From Fibrobacter sp. UWT2 (lineage in GTDB: Bacteria; Fibrobacterota; Fibrobacteria; Fibrobacterales; Fibrobacteraceae), in the NCBI RefSeq assembly GCF_900142545.1, contig NZ_FRBF01000013.1, positions 1 to 64,000 of the forward strand: DNA of 64,000 nucleotides, given 5' to 3'. This document shows, piece by piece, positions 1-8,474 of the stretch. Numbering within the stretch: the stretch's first letter is position 1; each line of letters begins with the position of its first letter. Position numbers and translations under genes: made by a program. The notes beneath the pieces were generated by a model. It did not search any database. It was given only the letters and a program-made list of their open reading frames with translations, and was not told the origin of the DNA.

Positions 1-199
1 GCTATACTGTTGCTTCCTTTGCCGGGAAGGGGTGAATAAAAACGGCGAACCTCCTTATCCTGCGCTCGCGAAGTGACTTTTTAAGGGTCAACTATCTATC
101 AAGGTTATCATTCTTGTGATTTTTTTCACTTTTCTCTTTTTTTTGTTATTTTAATGTTCGTATAAACATGACGATGCGATTAAGAAAGGAGAGTTGTTC
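1..199. other. Upstream leader, no gene recognised
   Basis: No reading frame or recognisable RNA gene was found here. The first 80 bases are G/C-richer and can fold weakly. Bases 118-150 are extremely T-rich, so they could be the end of a transcript that starts outside the window or the leader of the solute-binding protein gene. AAAGGAGAG at 185-193 is a good ribosome-binding site for the ATG at 200. Confidence 0.3.
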
Positions 200-1726
200 A
201 TGGGTATAAAGATGAATAGAATTATGCATTCAATTCTAGCGATTGCTATAGCCTCGACTGCAGTTATGGCCGCCCCTAAAAAGCAACCGCTCACAGTTTG
301 GATTATGCCCAATGGCGCATCTCCGCAAGAAACCCTCGAAAAACGTCTTGAACTTTACACCAAGAAGACCGGCATTCCGACCAAGGTCGAAGTGCTTGAC
401 TGGGGTGAAGCCTGGAACCGCATTACTGCCGCACTCTCTGGAACACAGCAAGCTCCCGACGTTTTGCAGCTTGGCACCACCTGGATTCCGTACTTTGCAT
501 CCCGCAAGGAAATCAAGCCGCTCAACGAAGAACTTTCGGCAATTCAACCGGAACGTTTTGTCCCCGTCAGCTGGAACACGACCCATATCGACGGAGACTC
601 GACAATCTATTCCGTGCCTTGGTTTATCGATATTCGAGCTGTTCTTGCCAACAAGAGAATCCTTGCTGAACACGGCATCACTAAAGATTCCATTAGAACC
701 TACGAAGGATTCAAGAACGCAATTCGCAAAGTCAACCAAAAAGACGAAGTTCTTGAAGACGGTGCCCACGTACGCGGTTACGCATTCCCCGGCAGGAGCG
801 ACTGGAACCTTCCTCACAACTTTGCCCCCTGGATCTGGAGTAACGGCGGTTCGTTCATCAAGAAAGACACAGACGGCAAGTGGCACGCCAACATTCTTTC
901 TGAAGAAACGCTCCTCGGTATCGCAAGCTACCTCCACTTTATCATGGATACGCTCGTAGCGCCCGAAGCCCTGCAGACCAATACGGCACAGATTGCCCAG
1001 CAATTCAACAATGGCGAGCTCGCCTTTATCGTGAGCACTTCCGAAATCATCATGCAGACCCGTTTCCACGGAAACATGGGAGGCCTTTCTAACGCCCGAA
1101 TCGGTTCCGACAGCGTCATGGTAGTTCCCATTCCTAAGGGCAAGGTCGGAAGCGTCAGCTTTATCGGCGGTTCAAACCTCGCCATTCCGGCAAGCAACAA
1201 ACGCAAAGAAGCTCTTGACCTTTTGCTCTTCTTGACCGACGACGAAAACCTGGACGCCTACACAAAGCAGATTGGCCTATTGCCGCCCTCTAGAAAGGTT
1301 TTGCAGACTTGGGCCGAAGACGAAGAATACCGAGTGCTGGTCCGCGCCCTTGAAACCGGTCGCGCCTACGTGGCCATTCCGGAATGGGGCGAACTGGAAC
1401 AGCAACTCAACACACTATTCAGCGCCATTTGGGAACAGATGGAAATTCCGTCGCTCTATTCCGAAGACAAGCTGTACGAGATTTTCAAGGACCTCACGGT
1501 CGAAATCGACAAAAAGTTGAACTACCCGACAACCAATATTATGACGGCAGCCGAATTCAAGGCCGCCTGGAACAAGATCAACGAAGAAAGCCAGCCGAAG
1601 GTTGAAGTCGCCAAGGACTCCACAAACGAAGCCGTTGACAGCAATATGAAAAAAGCTCCGTTTGTATTCGTTGTCATGCTGGTCCTCGGATTCCTGTTCG
1701 CCTTCCTCCGCAAGCGCAAGAAATAA
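200..1726 (+). CDS. Membrane-anchored extracellular solute-binding protein
   Basis: This 508-residue protein resembles family 1 solute-binding proteins of ABC sugar transporters (SBP_bac_1). It has an N-terminal signal peptide ending near AVMAA and a mature start typical of the family (LTVWIMPN). Later segments fit too: tryptophan-rich sugar-site regions and FIGGSNLAIPASNKRKEALDL. Unusually, the C-terminus carries one hydrophobic helix (about residues 483-502) followed by RKRKK, so the protein should be anchored in the inner membrane with its binding domain in the periplasm. No permease or ATPase gene is nearby. A diguanylate cyclase gene follows after 22 bp, which suggests a sensory rather than transport role (inference). 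ATG 200 is preferred over the TTG at 194 because AAAGGAGAG lies 6 bases upstream. Confidence 0.8.
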   Translation: MGIKMNRIMHSILAIAIASTAVMAAPKKQPLTVWIMPNGASPQETLEKRLELYTKKTGIPTKVEVLDWGEAWNRITAALSGTQQAPDVLQLGTTWIPYFASRKEIKPLNEELSAIQPERFVPVSWNTTHIDGDSTIYSVPWFIDIRAVLANKRILAEHGITKDSIRTYEGFKNAIRKVNQKDEVLEDGAHVRGYAFPGRSDWNLPHNFAPWIWSNGGSFIKKDTDGKWHANILSEETLLGIASYLHFIMDTLVAPEALQTNTAQIAQQFNNGELAFIVSTSEIIMQTRFHGNMGGLSNARIGSDSVMVVPIPKGKVGSVSFIGGSNLAIPASNKRKEALDLLLFLTDDENLDAYTKQIGLLPPSRKVLQTWAEDEEYRVLVRALETGRAYVAIPEWGELEQQLNTLFSAIWEQMEIPSLYSEDKLYEIFKDLTVEIDKKLNYPTTNIMTAAEFKAAWNKINEESQPKVEVAKDSTNEAVDSNMKKAPFVFVVMLVLGFLFAFLRKRKK

Positions 1727-1748
1727 CCGACTTTAGAAGATTTCGCCT

Positions 1749-3635
1749 ATGTCTACCACTACGATATCAGGTTTCTCGCGAAGCATCGTCTTCAAGATGC
1801 TTATCGTTTTGATTTTCTCCATGACCCTCGTGGTCACGGGGAGTATCCTTATATTCACGTCAAAACAGACCAACCTGATGTTGGAGTGGAGCTTCAACAA
1901 CAACGAATCAACGCTTTCTCAGATTGGCTACATGGCGTCTAGCGAAATGAAGCAGTTCGGCGACCGCCTGACGCTTCTTTCCAAGACTTCTGAAATCCAG
2001 AGCCTAGACCCCAATACCGCAGCAAGCTACCTCAAGAGCTATAGCATTTCGTCGCTGTTCATTTCGGGCGAAACAGTTACTTTGTACGACAGAGAAAACT
2101 CGTTTATTTGCGACAATTCCATGGTCGGCATTCCAACAGAAAGCCCCTACCCCATTGATTTTTCGCGCATTACTCCGCACCGCCCTTACTTGACGCCCTG
2201 GTTTAGGGAAGCAAAGGATGCACCCCCGAAGCGTCTGTTCGGCATTAGCATTACAAACAAGTCTAGTTCCAGCGGATACCTGCTTGCAGAATTCTCACTT
2301 CGCAGACTTTGGACGAACTTCCCTAACTATAAAATTGGTAAAAACGGATTCCTGGTCGCCATTAACGGTCAAGGAGAAATTCTGTACCACCCCGACTTAA
2401 AGCGTTGGCTTACAGATACACACAAGATCAACGAACTTGGATTTACAGAAATTGATCCTCGCAACTATGATGTCAAGAAAGCTCAGTTCCAGAAGCTTTA
2501 CGACAACGAGCAGTATCTTGTTAACTACTACTTTGATTCTAACACCGATTTTGGTCTCTTTGCTTTCCAGCCGAAACGCGAAATTGACGACCTAATTTCT
2601 TCGGCAACGCAGGCAAGCCTCGCCATTCTCGTGATTTCAATTCTGATAATCTTCCTTGTCGCAGCATGGATGTTCTACATGCTGGGCGTTCCGCTGAACC
2701 GCATTACCAAGCACATCCGTAGAATCACTGACGGAGACCTTGATATCGAAAACATTGACGTGGGTAGCCGTAAAGACGAACTGGGCCAGTTGGGCAACGC
2801 CTTCAACTCGATGCACGATACCATTAAACGTCAGATTAAGGAACTGAACGCCCATAGAGAAATCTTGGAACAGGAAGTCAAGGAACGAACCAAGGATTTG
2901 GAACTGGCCAACAAGAAGCTGGAACTGATTTCGAAGACCGACGAACTGACGGGACTCCCGAACCGCCGCGAAATGAACGAAACCGTCGCAAACGAAATGG
3001 GTCGTTCAGCCCGAACCCACAAGCCCTTCTGCTTTATCTTTATTGACATTGACCACTTCAAGAATATCAACGACACCTACGGCCACGCCTGCGGCGATAT
3101 CATCCTGAAGTCGGTGGCCCAGACCATTCGCGGTCTGTTGCGCAAGTACGATGTCTTTGCCCGCTACGGTGGCGAAGAATTCTTGACCCTGTTGCCCGAA
3201 ACGGACCTCGAAGGCGCAAGAGTTGTCGCCGAACGTTTCCGCAGACAGATCGAAAAGATGACCGTTCGCTACGCGGACTTCACCATCAAGATTACCATTA
3301 CGCTCGGTGTCGCCAAGTTCGACGAACGCCTCGGTGCAGACCGAAGCATCCAGATGGCAGACAAGGCCCTTTACCAAGGTAAGGAAGGCGGCCGTAACCG
3401 CGTGATCGTGTGGAAGCCCGAATGGGTGACCGAAGCCGACTACGAGGCTGCCGCTATCGAACTCGCCGCCTTGAAGAAGGATGCCGAAAAGCCCAAGGGC
3501 GAAAATTTCCAGGTAAGCCTTGACTATATCGAAGACCACCCGCTCAAAATGGCCGCAGAATCTGCGGAACAAGAAAAGGGCGAAGATGAACGCGATGACG
3601 AAAATTCGCCTGAAGAGGAAGAAAAGCAGAGTTAA
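1749..3635 (+). CDS. Sensor diguanylate cyclase (HAMP-GGDEF)
   Basis: This 628-residue membrane protein should make cyclic di-GMP from two GTP. The order is TM1 (about 16-38), a periplasmic region of about 240 residues with dCache-like character, TM2 (about 282-305), a HAMP segment, a short coiled coil (about 358-395) and a GGDEF domain. The active-site motif is GGEEF at 474-478. An intact inhibitory I-site, R465-K-Y-D468, sits five residues before it, so product feedback is expected. The C-terminal 100 residues are a charged Glu/Lys tail of unknown role. It lies 22 bp after the membrane-anchored solute-binding protein and is probably cotranscribed. Catalytic class is confident; the signal it senses is not known. 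Confidence 0.93.
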   Translation: MSTTTISGFSRSIVFKMLIVLIFSMTLVVTGSILIFTSKQTNLMLEWSFNNNESTLSQIGYMASSEMKQFGDRLTLLSKTSEIQSLDPNTAASYLKSYSISSLFISGETVTLYDRENSFICDNSMVGIPTESPYPIDFSRITPHRPYLTPWFREAKDAPPKRLFGISITNKSSSSGYLLAEFSLRRLWTNFPNYKIGKNGFLVAINGQGEILYHPDLKRWLTDTHKINELGFTEIDPRNYDVKKAQFQKLYDNEQYLVNYYFDSNTDFGLFAFQPKREIDDLISSATQASLAILVISILIIFLVAAWMFYMLGVPLNRITKHIRRITDGDLDIENIDVGSRKDELGQLGNAFNSMHDTIKRQIKELNAHREILEQEVKERTKDLELANKKLELISKTDELTGLPNRREMNETVANEMGRSARTHKPFCFIFIDIDHFKNINDTYGHACGDIILKSVAQTIRGLLRKYDVFARYGGEEFLTLLPETDLEGARVVAERFRRQIEKMTVRYADFTIKITITLGVAKFDERLGADRSIQMADKALYQGKEGGRNRVIVWKPEWVTEADYEAAAIELAALKKDAEKPKGENFQVSLDYIEDHPLKMAAESAEQEKGEDERDDENSPEEEEKQS

Positions 3636-3672
3636 AACGCTCCGGCATAAAACCGATACAAGCTTCTAAAAC

Positions 3673-3702
3673 AAAAACACCGCTTTTAAAAGCGGTGTTT
3701 TT
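3673..3702. terminator. Bidirectional terminator
   Basis: A perfect inverted repeat (AACACCGCTTTT / AAAAGCGGTGTT) has A-runs on the left and T-runs on the right. It can end the diguanylate cyclase transcript on the plus strand and the tRNA-Pro transcript on the minus strand. Confidence 0.8.
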
Positions 3703-3704
3703 TA

Positions 3705-3778
3705 TCGGGATGACTGAATTCGAATCAGCGACCTCTTGAACCCCATTCAAGCGCTCTACCAGGCTGAGCTACATCCCG
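3705..3778 (-). tRNA. tRNA-Pro (GGG)
   Basis: Read on the minus strand this is a full cloverleaf: acceptor CGGGATG/CATCCCG, D-arm beginning TAGCTCAGCCTGG, anticodon stem CTTGA/TCAAG around the loop ATGGGGT (anticodon GGG), and a TTCGAAT T-loop. The discriminator is A and CCA is not encoded. A TAATTTTG element at 3796-3803 (minus) lies 17 bases before the tRNA and fits a promoter. Confidence 0.93.
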
Positions 3779-3853
3779 TTGGTTCATTGGTGGGTCAAAA
3801 TTAGATAAAAGTGGGCTTTTTTGCAAGGCTAAAGCCCCAAAAAAGCCGTTTTT

Positions 3854-4585
3854 TTACTTCCAGAAACCAACAATCAGCACGTCAGGCGTAGCCTTCGGGT
3901 ACTTTTTGCTCTTGAACGAAACGATCTTCCGGATACTCTGTTGCTTGAGTTCCCAGCCTTCGCGGGAGAGCCCCTTGGTCGAAAGGGTGATTTTCAGGCC
4001 GGGGACCTTGCCACCTTCCTTGATCTGGTCAAACTTGTCCACGTTCAGCATTACGGGTTTGGCAGACATGGAGAACTGCTTGGCGGACTCGGGCGCGAGA
4101 GTCAAGTCCGGACGTTCCTTCTTGTCGGTGCCCCATACATAGAAAGTCCATTCACGCTTTTCGCCCTTGGCATAGTAACCGGCGTCAAAGAGTTTTTCGC
4201 CGAAGAAGAACGGTACCTTCACGATGCCATCCATATTGGCAAGATAGGGTTTGCCAGTGGTATCCACCAACACCACAACCGGTTTGATTTGGCCTTCCAT
4301 TTCGGCAGAGTTAAAGTCAAATTCGATTTTGACCGTCCCCTTGGCAGGAATCTTGTTCGGGTACTTGAAGTTCGACATGCCGTTGCCTTGGCCGAACACA
4401 TTTTCGAGAACGATTTCTTTATCCGTCAGATTGGCTCCCTGCAAAACGATATGCTTGGTATCGCCCTGGTTCAAGACGCCAATCGGGTAATTTTCGGGAA
4501 CAAAGCGGATGGCCTCGTCGGCAAAAGCTGCTGTAGAAAGTGCAAATGCTGCAGCCAAAACAGTAGGAATCATTTTGAAAGTCAT
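3854..4585 (-). CDS. Exported DUF1573-like protein
   Basis: This 243-residue protein has a signal peptide (cleavage near AFADEA) and an immunoglobulin-like first half. The pattern matches DUF1573 proteins: IGVLNQGDTKHIVL, then a glycine-rich strand region, then IPAKGTVKIEFDF and a second beta repeat. DUF1573 domains are found in secreted proteins of Bacteroidetes and relatives; their function is unknown. The gene follows the HAD phosphatase gene by 21 bp, but TATATTCA just before the start may be a separate promoter. The alternative start MIPT lies four codons downstream. No catalytic residues are evident. Confidence 0.6.
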   Translation of the reverse strand: MTFKMIPTVLAAAFALSTAAFADEAIRFVPENYPIGVLNQGDTKHIVLQGANLTDKEIVLENVFGQGNGMSNFKYPNKIPAKGTVKIEFDFNSAEMEGQIKPVVVLVDTTGKPYLANMDGIVKVPFFFGEKLFDAGYYAKGEKREWTFYVWGTDKKERPDLTLAPESAKQFSMSAKPVMLNVDKFDQIKEGGKVPGLKITLSTKGLSREGWELKQQSIRKIVSFKSKKYPKATPDVLIVGFWK

Positions 4586-4606
4586 GATATGAATATAGAA
4601 AAAATA

Positions 4607-5287
4607 CTAGTCAGAGATTCGGGCAAGCAACTGACACATTTCAGCATAGCTTTCGACCGTATTTTCGGGCTTTAACGGGAGCAAGTTCACCGGTTTTCCA
4701 AAGCCGCAAAGGAGCGTAATGCAATCGACCCCGGCGTTACGGGCCGCCAAAATATCCGGCTGGTCATCGCCCACCATTACCGCCTCTTCGCGAGAAACGC
4801 CCGCCATTTCAAGAATCTTGAGCAAGCCAGCGGGGCTCGGCTTGCGTTCGGGCGTGGTATCGCCGCAAAGAATAAATTCAAAACGGTCGCGGAGTCCAAA
4901 GTGATTGAGGATTTTTTCGCTGGGGAGAAGCGGCTTGTTCGTAAGCATCGCCACTCGGGCTTTGGAATTATTCAAGAAATCAACAATTCCCGGATTCGGG
5001 AGCGTACGTTCGGTGCAATGCTCCCAATAAAAATCCGAATAGACCTTATGAACCATTTCAATGGTTACACCCGTACGTGCCATATTTTCAGGAAGCGCAG
5101 CCTCCCCCATGCTACGCTCGATAAGCTTCATGGAGCCGTTCCCGATAAAGGTTCGCACGCGCTGTTCGTCGTGTTCCGGGAGCCCGAAATGGCGCAGCGC
5201 AAAATTCACTGCCACGGCAAGGTCTCCAAGCGTATTGAACAGAGTCCCGTCCAAGTCAAAAACAATGAGGGATTTCTTTTTGAGCAT
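4607..5287 (-). CDS. HAD hydrolase, phosphoglycolate phosphatase-like
   Basis: This 226-residue HAD-superfamily phosphatase has motif I DLDGTLFNT (nucleophile and acid/base Asp), motif II LTNKP, motif III Lys in the PERKPSPAG region, and motif IV GDDQPDILAARNAG. An alpha-helical cap lies between motifs I and II. Length and motifs match the Gph/PGP branch, which removes phosphate from 2-phosphoglycolate, but HAD substrate specificity cannot be read from sequence. A TACATTTG promoter element at 5296-5303 (minus) ends 8 bases before the ATG, which leaves almost no 5' leader. Confidence 0.85.
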   Translation of the reverse strand: MLKKKSLIVFDLDGTLFNTLGDLAVAVNFALRHFGLPEHDEQRVRTFIGNGSMKLIERSMGEAALPENMARTGVTIEMVHKVYSDFYWEHCTERTLPNPGIVDFLNNSKARVAMLTNKPLLPSEKILNHFGLRDRFEFILCGDTTPERKPSPAGLLKILEMAGVSREEAVMVGDDQPDILAARNAGVDCITLLCGFGKPVNLLPLKPENTVESYAEMCQLLARISD

Positions 5288-5295
5288 AGCGCGCC

Positions 5296-5303
5296 CAAAT
5301 GTA
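5296..5303 (-). promoter_or_regulatory. TAnnTTTG promoter element, HAD gene
   Basis: TACATTTG on the minus strand, 8 bases before the ATG of the phosphatase gene. The start site expected 4-8 bases downstream would give a leaderless or nearly leaderless mRNA. Confidence 0.5.
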
Positions 5304-5308
5304 GAAAT

Positions 5309-5533
5309 TTACCGAATGAATTCCATCTCAACCAGGAATCGGTAAAAGCAAAGCGCCGACACTCCCAGAATAAATACGACAACGATAACAAACTGCACCG
5401 GATGCTCATGGAAATCGTAATCCGCCTTGCCGTAAGAAAACTTTCCACGGACAATGGCGCTGATAAACAGGGCAAGGAATATGACTGCGAGAAGTAGGGA
5501 CATGTAAAGCGAAAAATAGAAAAACATGTCCAT
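5309..5533 (-). CDS. Small two-helix membrane protein
   Basis: This 74-residue frame has two strongly hydrophobic segments (about residues 5-28 and 47-66) separated by a short polar loop (RGKFSYGKADYDFHEHP). No family was recognised. It lies 21 bp upstream of the HAD gene in the same direction and has no competing frame, which supports it as a real gene. A second ATG two codons later is an alternative start. Confidence 0.55.
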   Translation of the reverse strand: MDMFFYFSLYMSLLLAVIFLALFISAIVRGKFSYGKADYDFHEHPVQFVIVVVFILGVSALCFYRFLVEMEFIR

Positions 5534-5595
5534 TTTTATTATTTCATTTGATTATATTTATTAATAAATCAAATCATTTATCTTTACGTAATGTC

Positions 5596-5961
5596 ATGAA
5601 AAAAATAAGAGTACTTATTTGCTTAGCATTTTCCTTAATAGCCCTATGTAGTTGTGCCACAGGTGCTGTTATCGTTACGGGAAAAACAAGACCACCTATA
5701 GACCCTGAAAAAGTTCAAGTCCTTGCAGAATACCCAACTAAATATGAAATTATCGGAATTGTTACAGCATCGAGTGGTTCTGGATGGGACGCTACAGGGG
5801 ATTATGAATACGCTAAAGAAGAACTAAAAAAGCAAGCCGCTAAAATCGGAGCAAACGCCGTTGTGATTGAAACTATTGGGAAAGAAACTGTTTATTTCCC
5901 AGATTCCTATACAGCATCATCTGAACATTCCCTAACAGGAAAGGCGTTGTTAATCCCCTAA
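5596..5961 (+). CDS. Small lipoprotein
   Basis: This 121-residue protein has a lipoprotein signal (MKKIRVL..., lipobox LCSC near residue 18). The mature part contains YEIIGIVTASSGSGWDATGDY and a helix KEELKKQAAKIGANAVVIE. This resembles small envelope lipoproteins of the DUF4156/RcsF or YbjQ fold types; the resemblance is only by pattern. The frame stays open upstream to 5548, but ATG 5596 is chosen because the signal peptide begins there. The gene is AT-richer than its neighbours and opens a small low-GC islet. Confidence 0.7.
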   Translation: MKKIRVLICLAFSLIALCSCATGAVIVTGKTRPPIDPEKVQVLAEYPTKYEIIGIVTASSGSGWDATGDYEYAKEELKKQAAKIGANAVVIETIGKETVYFPDSYTASSEHSLTGKALLIP

Positions 5962-5990
5962 CAAACAATACATAATTTCACTTCCTTACT

Positions 5991-6122
5991 ATGTTCCTAA
6001 AAAACAAACCAAAAACGCAAAAAGAACTATATCTCAAACTTGCCGAAGTCGCTTCAGAACTTGAACGGGGCGAAAAATGCGCCAATGCAGAAAAGTTCCT
6101 AAAAGAATTGATGAAGAAATAA
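5991..6122 (+). CDS. 43-residue hypothetical protein
   Basis: A short frame encodes 43 residues, basic at the N-terminus (MFLKNKPKTQ) and then an amphipathic helix rich in Leu, Glu and Lys (KELYLKLAEVASELERGEKC). It lies between the lipoprotein gene and the HNH-motif gene, 29 bp after the former. No family was recognised. The regular helical pattern is unlike random translation, but proof of expression is lacking. It could be a small regulatory or antitoxin-like peptide (speculation). Confidence 0.4.
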   Translation: MFLKNKPKTQKELYLKLAEVASELERGEKCANAEKFLKELMKK

Positions 6123-6198
6123 ACAAAGCAATATATTTTAAACAGGTAATAATCTCTTTTTGCTATAATTAAACCGGGACCCAAAAGGAAACACTAAT

Positions 6199-6909
6199 AT
6201 GATTAATGATTTTGTTAGAGAGGCTTTCGACATTGAGTGCGTTGCATTCAAGAAAATGTGGGATATCATTCGTGCTGCGGAGTTCGATATAGACGGCGAA
6301 GGCAAAGAATTGCATCATATTGTTCCAGTAACCTTCTTCGCTCAAAAAGCTATTGCTAGCTTAGAGAACCCCTATCTTGGCGGAATCGGCGAATCAGAAA
6401 TAAGCCGAGCCATTCGTAATAGCGACAGTCACTATTGTAATGAATCCTGGAACGTGGTATATCTCAGTGCTGAGGACCACAACAAAGTACATGCTCTCAT
6501 GCAAGAATGCGCTACAGATGATTGGATAGCCCCTAGCAAAGGGGCGTCAATTGATGTCAGCGAAATCGTAGCCAGAAAAAAGGACGGCGATTTTTTCCGC
6601 AACTGGAAATTTGACCATGACATTAATCTGGTTGCAAAAAGTAATCCAAGCGCAAAGTTCATCCTACATGCAGACAAAACAGCAACAATTAAAGCCGGTA
6701 ATACTATAAAAATGGCTCGAACAAATTCTAAACACAATCAATTTATTCAGTCTAAAGGATTAATGCCAGGCAATGTTGTAGCATCAGACTTACATGTTAG
6801 TTGCCTTGCTTTGGCTCTAGATGCAGTTTTAGGGTATGTAAACACCATTAACGATATGGTCATTGAAGAAGAAACCGGAAAAACTCTTCGCGATTTAAAA
6901 TGCGATTAG
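6199..6909 (+). CDS. HNH-motif protein, possible DUF4357-like C-terminus
   Basis: This 236-residue protein carries an HNH nuclease-like pattern: H39-H40 in LHHIVPVTFF, N85 in WNVVYLS, and H94 and H98 in EDHNKVH. Such motifs bind one metal ion and cut DNA or RNA in proven members; activity here is not shown. The C-terminal 85 residues include SDLHVSCLALALDAVLG and ETGKTLRDL, a pattern like DUF4357, a small domain often attached to nucleases (tentative). It stands alone in an AT-rich islet, with no methylase or immunity gene beside it. It may be a solitary nuclease or a remnant of a defence system. Confidence 0.6.
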   Translation: MINDFVREAFDIECVAFKKMWDIIRAAEFDIDGEGKELHHIVPVTFFAQKAIASLENPYLGGIGESEISRAIRNSDSHYCNESWNVVYLSAEDHNKVHALMQECATDDWIAPSKGASIDVSEIVARKKDGDFFRNWKFDHDINLVAKSNPSAKFILHADKTATIKAGNTIKMARTNSKHNQFIQSKGLMPGNVVASDLHVSCLALALDAVLGYVNTINDMVIEEETGKTLRDLKCD

Positions 6910-7091
6910 CCTAAAATACATTTGGGGCGTTGCGGGGTGTCCCCGTTAGAAGGGGTGATGGAAGACCCGGCAAGGGCGGGGTTAGGGAGATTTCTGGTTC
7001 CCTGAACTTGATTCAGGGCGAGAAAGACAATGTGGGTGGGAGCCGGGGCTGTAATCAGGGGAAGGCGTTCCCCTCTTATCTTATATTTTAC

Positions 7092-7099
7092 TAAATTTG
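7092..7099 (+). promoter_or_regulatory. TAnnTTTG promoter element, miaB
   Basis: TAAATTTG ends 5 bases before the miaB ATG. Transcription starting 4-6 bases downstream would begin at the start codon. Confidence 0.5.
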
Positions 7100-7104
7100 C
7101 CCGC

Positions 7105-8427
7105 ATGAAAAAATACCACTTGGCCACATACGGCTGCCAGATGAACGAGTATGACTCGGCGATGATTGCCCAGGAACTCGACATGTGCGGTTGCATCGAA
7201 ACGAGCAACCAGGAAGATGCCGACTTCATCATCGTGAATACCTGCAGTGTACGTGAAAAGGCCGAGGAAACCGCCATCGCGAACATCAGCAAGCTCAAGT
7301 ACCTGAACAAGAAGAACCCCGACGTGAAGGTTGTCGTGTGCGGCTGCATGGCTAAAAATCGCGGGCCGGAACTTTTGAAGCGCCTCCCGAACGTGAGCTA
7401 TATCGTGGGTCCGGACCAGTACAAGAAAATTCCGGAACTGCTGCTTGGCGATGCCCACAGCCCGCTGCACCTGACGCACCACAAGATGTTCATCGACGAG
7501 GACCTGAGTGAAAACTACTTGGGCGAATACGCGAAGCTCCAGAACGACTTTACCACCTTCGTCGCGATTCAGCGCGGGTGTAACAAGCGCTGCAGCTACT
7601 GCATTGTGCCGTATCTCCGCGGACCGGAAAAGTACCGCGACATGAATGACGTGCTCGCCGAAGTCCGCAAGGCCGCAGACAAGGGCATTACCGAGGTGAC
7701 GCTGCTGGGCCAGACGGTGAATGCCTACAAAACGGAAGGCGGCAACTTTGCCGACCTCCTTACGAAGGTTTCTGAAATCGACGGCATCCGCCGCATCCGC
7801 TTTACGAGCCCGCACCCGAGGCATTACACGAACGAGCTCATCGACGTGTTGCTGAACAACCCGAAGGTCTGTCACTACGCGCACATTCCTATCCAGAGTG
7901 GCTCCGACGCCATGCTCAAGAAGATGCGCCGTCAGCACAACATGGAGCAGTACCTCTCGATTATCGAGCAGTTGCGCAGCAAGGACCCGTTCTACGGCAT
8001 TTCGACGGACGTGATTTGCGGATTCGTGGGCGAAACCGAAGAAGATTTTGAAGCTACCCTCAAGGCATTTGAACAGTGCCAGTTCGACAGCGCCTTCATG
8101 TTCATCTACAGCCCGCGCAAGGGCACGGAATCATACAAAGAAGCAGAGACACTCACCGAACAGGAAAAGCAGGAACGCCACACGCGCCTCGTGGAACTGC
8201 AGAACGCTATCACGCTCAAGCGCAACCAGATGATGCTCGGACGCACCGAGGAACTTCTGGTCGAAAAGAATTCTGCACGCGACGAGACGGAACTGCGCGG
8301 CCGTACCGACAACTTCAAGAAGGTGGTGTTCAAGCCCGAAGAAGGCCGCGTCGTAAAGCCCGGCGACTACGTGAAGGTGAAGCTCGACGACATTCGCGGA
8401 TGGACGATTCGAGGAAAGTTGGTTTAG
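7105..8427 (+). CDS. miaB: tRNA-2-methylthio-N6-isopentenyladenosine synthase
   Basis: MiaB is a radical-SAM enzyme that adds a methylthio group to i6A37 in tRNAs reading UNN codons. The 440-residue protein has the three expected parts. An N-terminal UPF0004 domain carries its three cluster cysteines (YGCQMN, NTCSVREKA, CGCMA). A radical-SAM core has CxxxCxxC in RGCNKRCSYC. A C-terminal TRAM domain of about 70 residues ends at the last codon. ATG 7105 is chosen because the protein starts with the canonical YHLATYGCQMN segment; the frame extends 25 codons upstream but overlaps the promoter. The 195 bp before the gene hold no other gene. Confidence 0.97.
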   Translation: MKKYHLATYGCQMNEYDSAMIAQELDMCGCIETSNQEDADFIIVNTCSVREKAEETAIANISKLKYLNKKNPDVKVVVCGCMAKNRGPELLKRLPNVSYIVGPDQYKKIPELLLGDAHSPLHLTHHKMFIDEDLSENYLGEYAKLQNDFTTFVAIQRGCNKRCSYCIVPYLRGPEKYRDMNDVLAEVRKAADKGITEVTLLGQTVNAYKTEGGNFADLLTKVSEIDGIRRIRFTSPHPRHYTNELIDVLLNNPKVCHYAHIPIQSGSDAMLKKMRRQHNMEQYLSIIEQLRSKDPFYGISTDVICGFVGETEEDFEATLKAFEQCQFDSAFMFIYSPRKGTESYKEAETLTEQEKQERHTRLVELQNAITLKRNQMMLGRTEELLVEKNSARDETELRGRTDNFKKVVFKPEEGRVVKPGDYVKVKLDDIRGWTIRGKLV

Positions 8428-8472
8428 AGGAATGAGGTCGTGCCTACGGCACTTTGAGGTATGAGGTTTTTG
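8427..8472. repeat. Dispersed TGAGGT hairpin element, copy 1
   Basis: GAGGTCGTGCCTACGGCACTTTGAGG contains the small hairpin GTGCCTACGGCAC flanked by GAGG direct repeats and followed by TATGAGGT. A close relative (hairpin GGTGCTACGCACC) occurs near 61613-61640 and fragments occur near 46173-46320. Confidence 0.5.
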
Positions 8473-8474
8473 AT

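Noticed and set aside
1-110. Possible 3' end of a known structural RNA (SRP, RNase P, tmRNA)
   Set aside because: None of the conserved cores of these RNAs is visible in the part inside the window.
194-199. TTG start for the solute-binding protein
   Set aside because: ATG 200 has better spacing to AAAGGAGAG.
5978-6184. 68-codon frame on the minus strand
   Set aside because: Opposite the 43-codon ORF and intergenic DNA; no ribosome-binding site or family pattern. The plus-strand short ORF has the better protein pattern.
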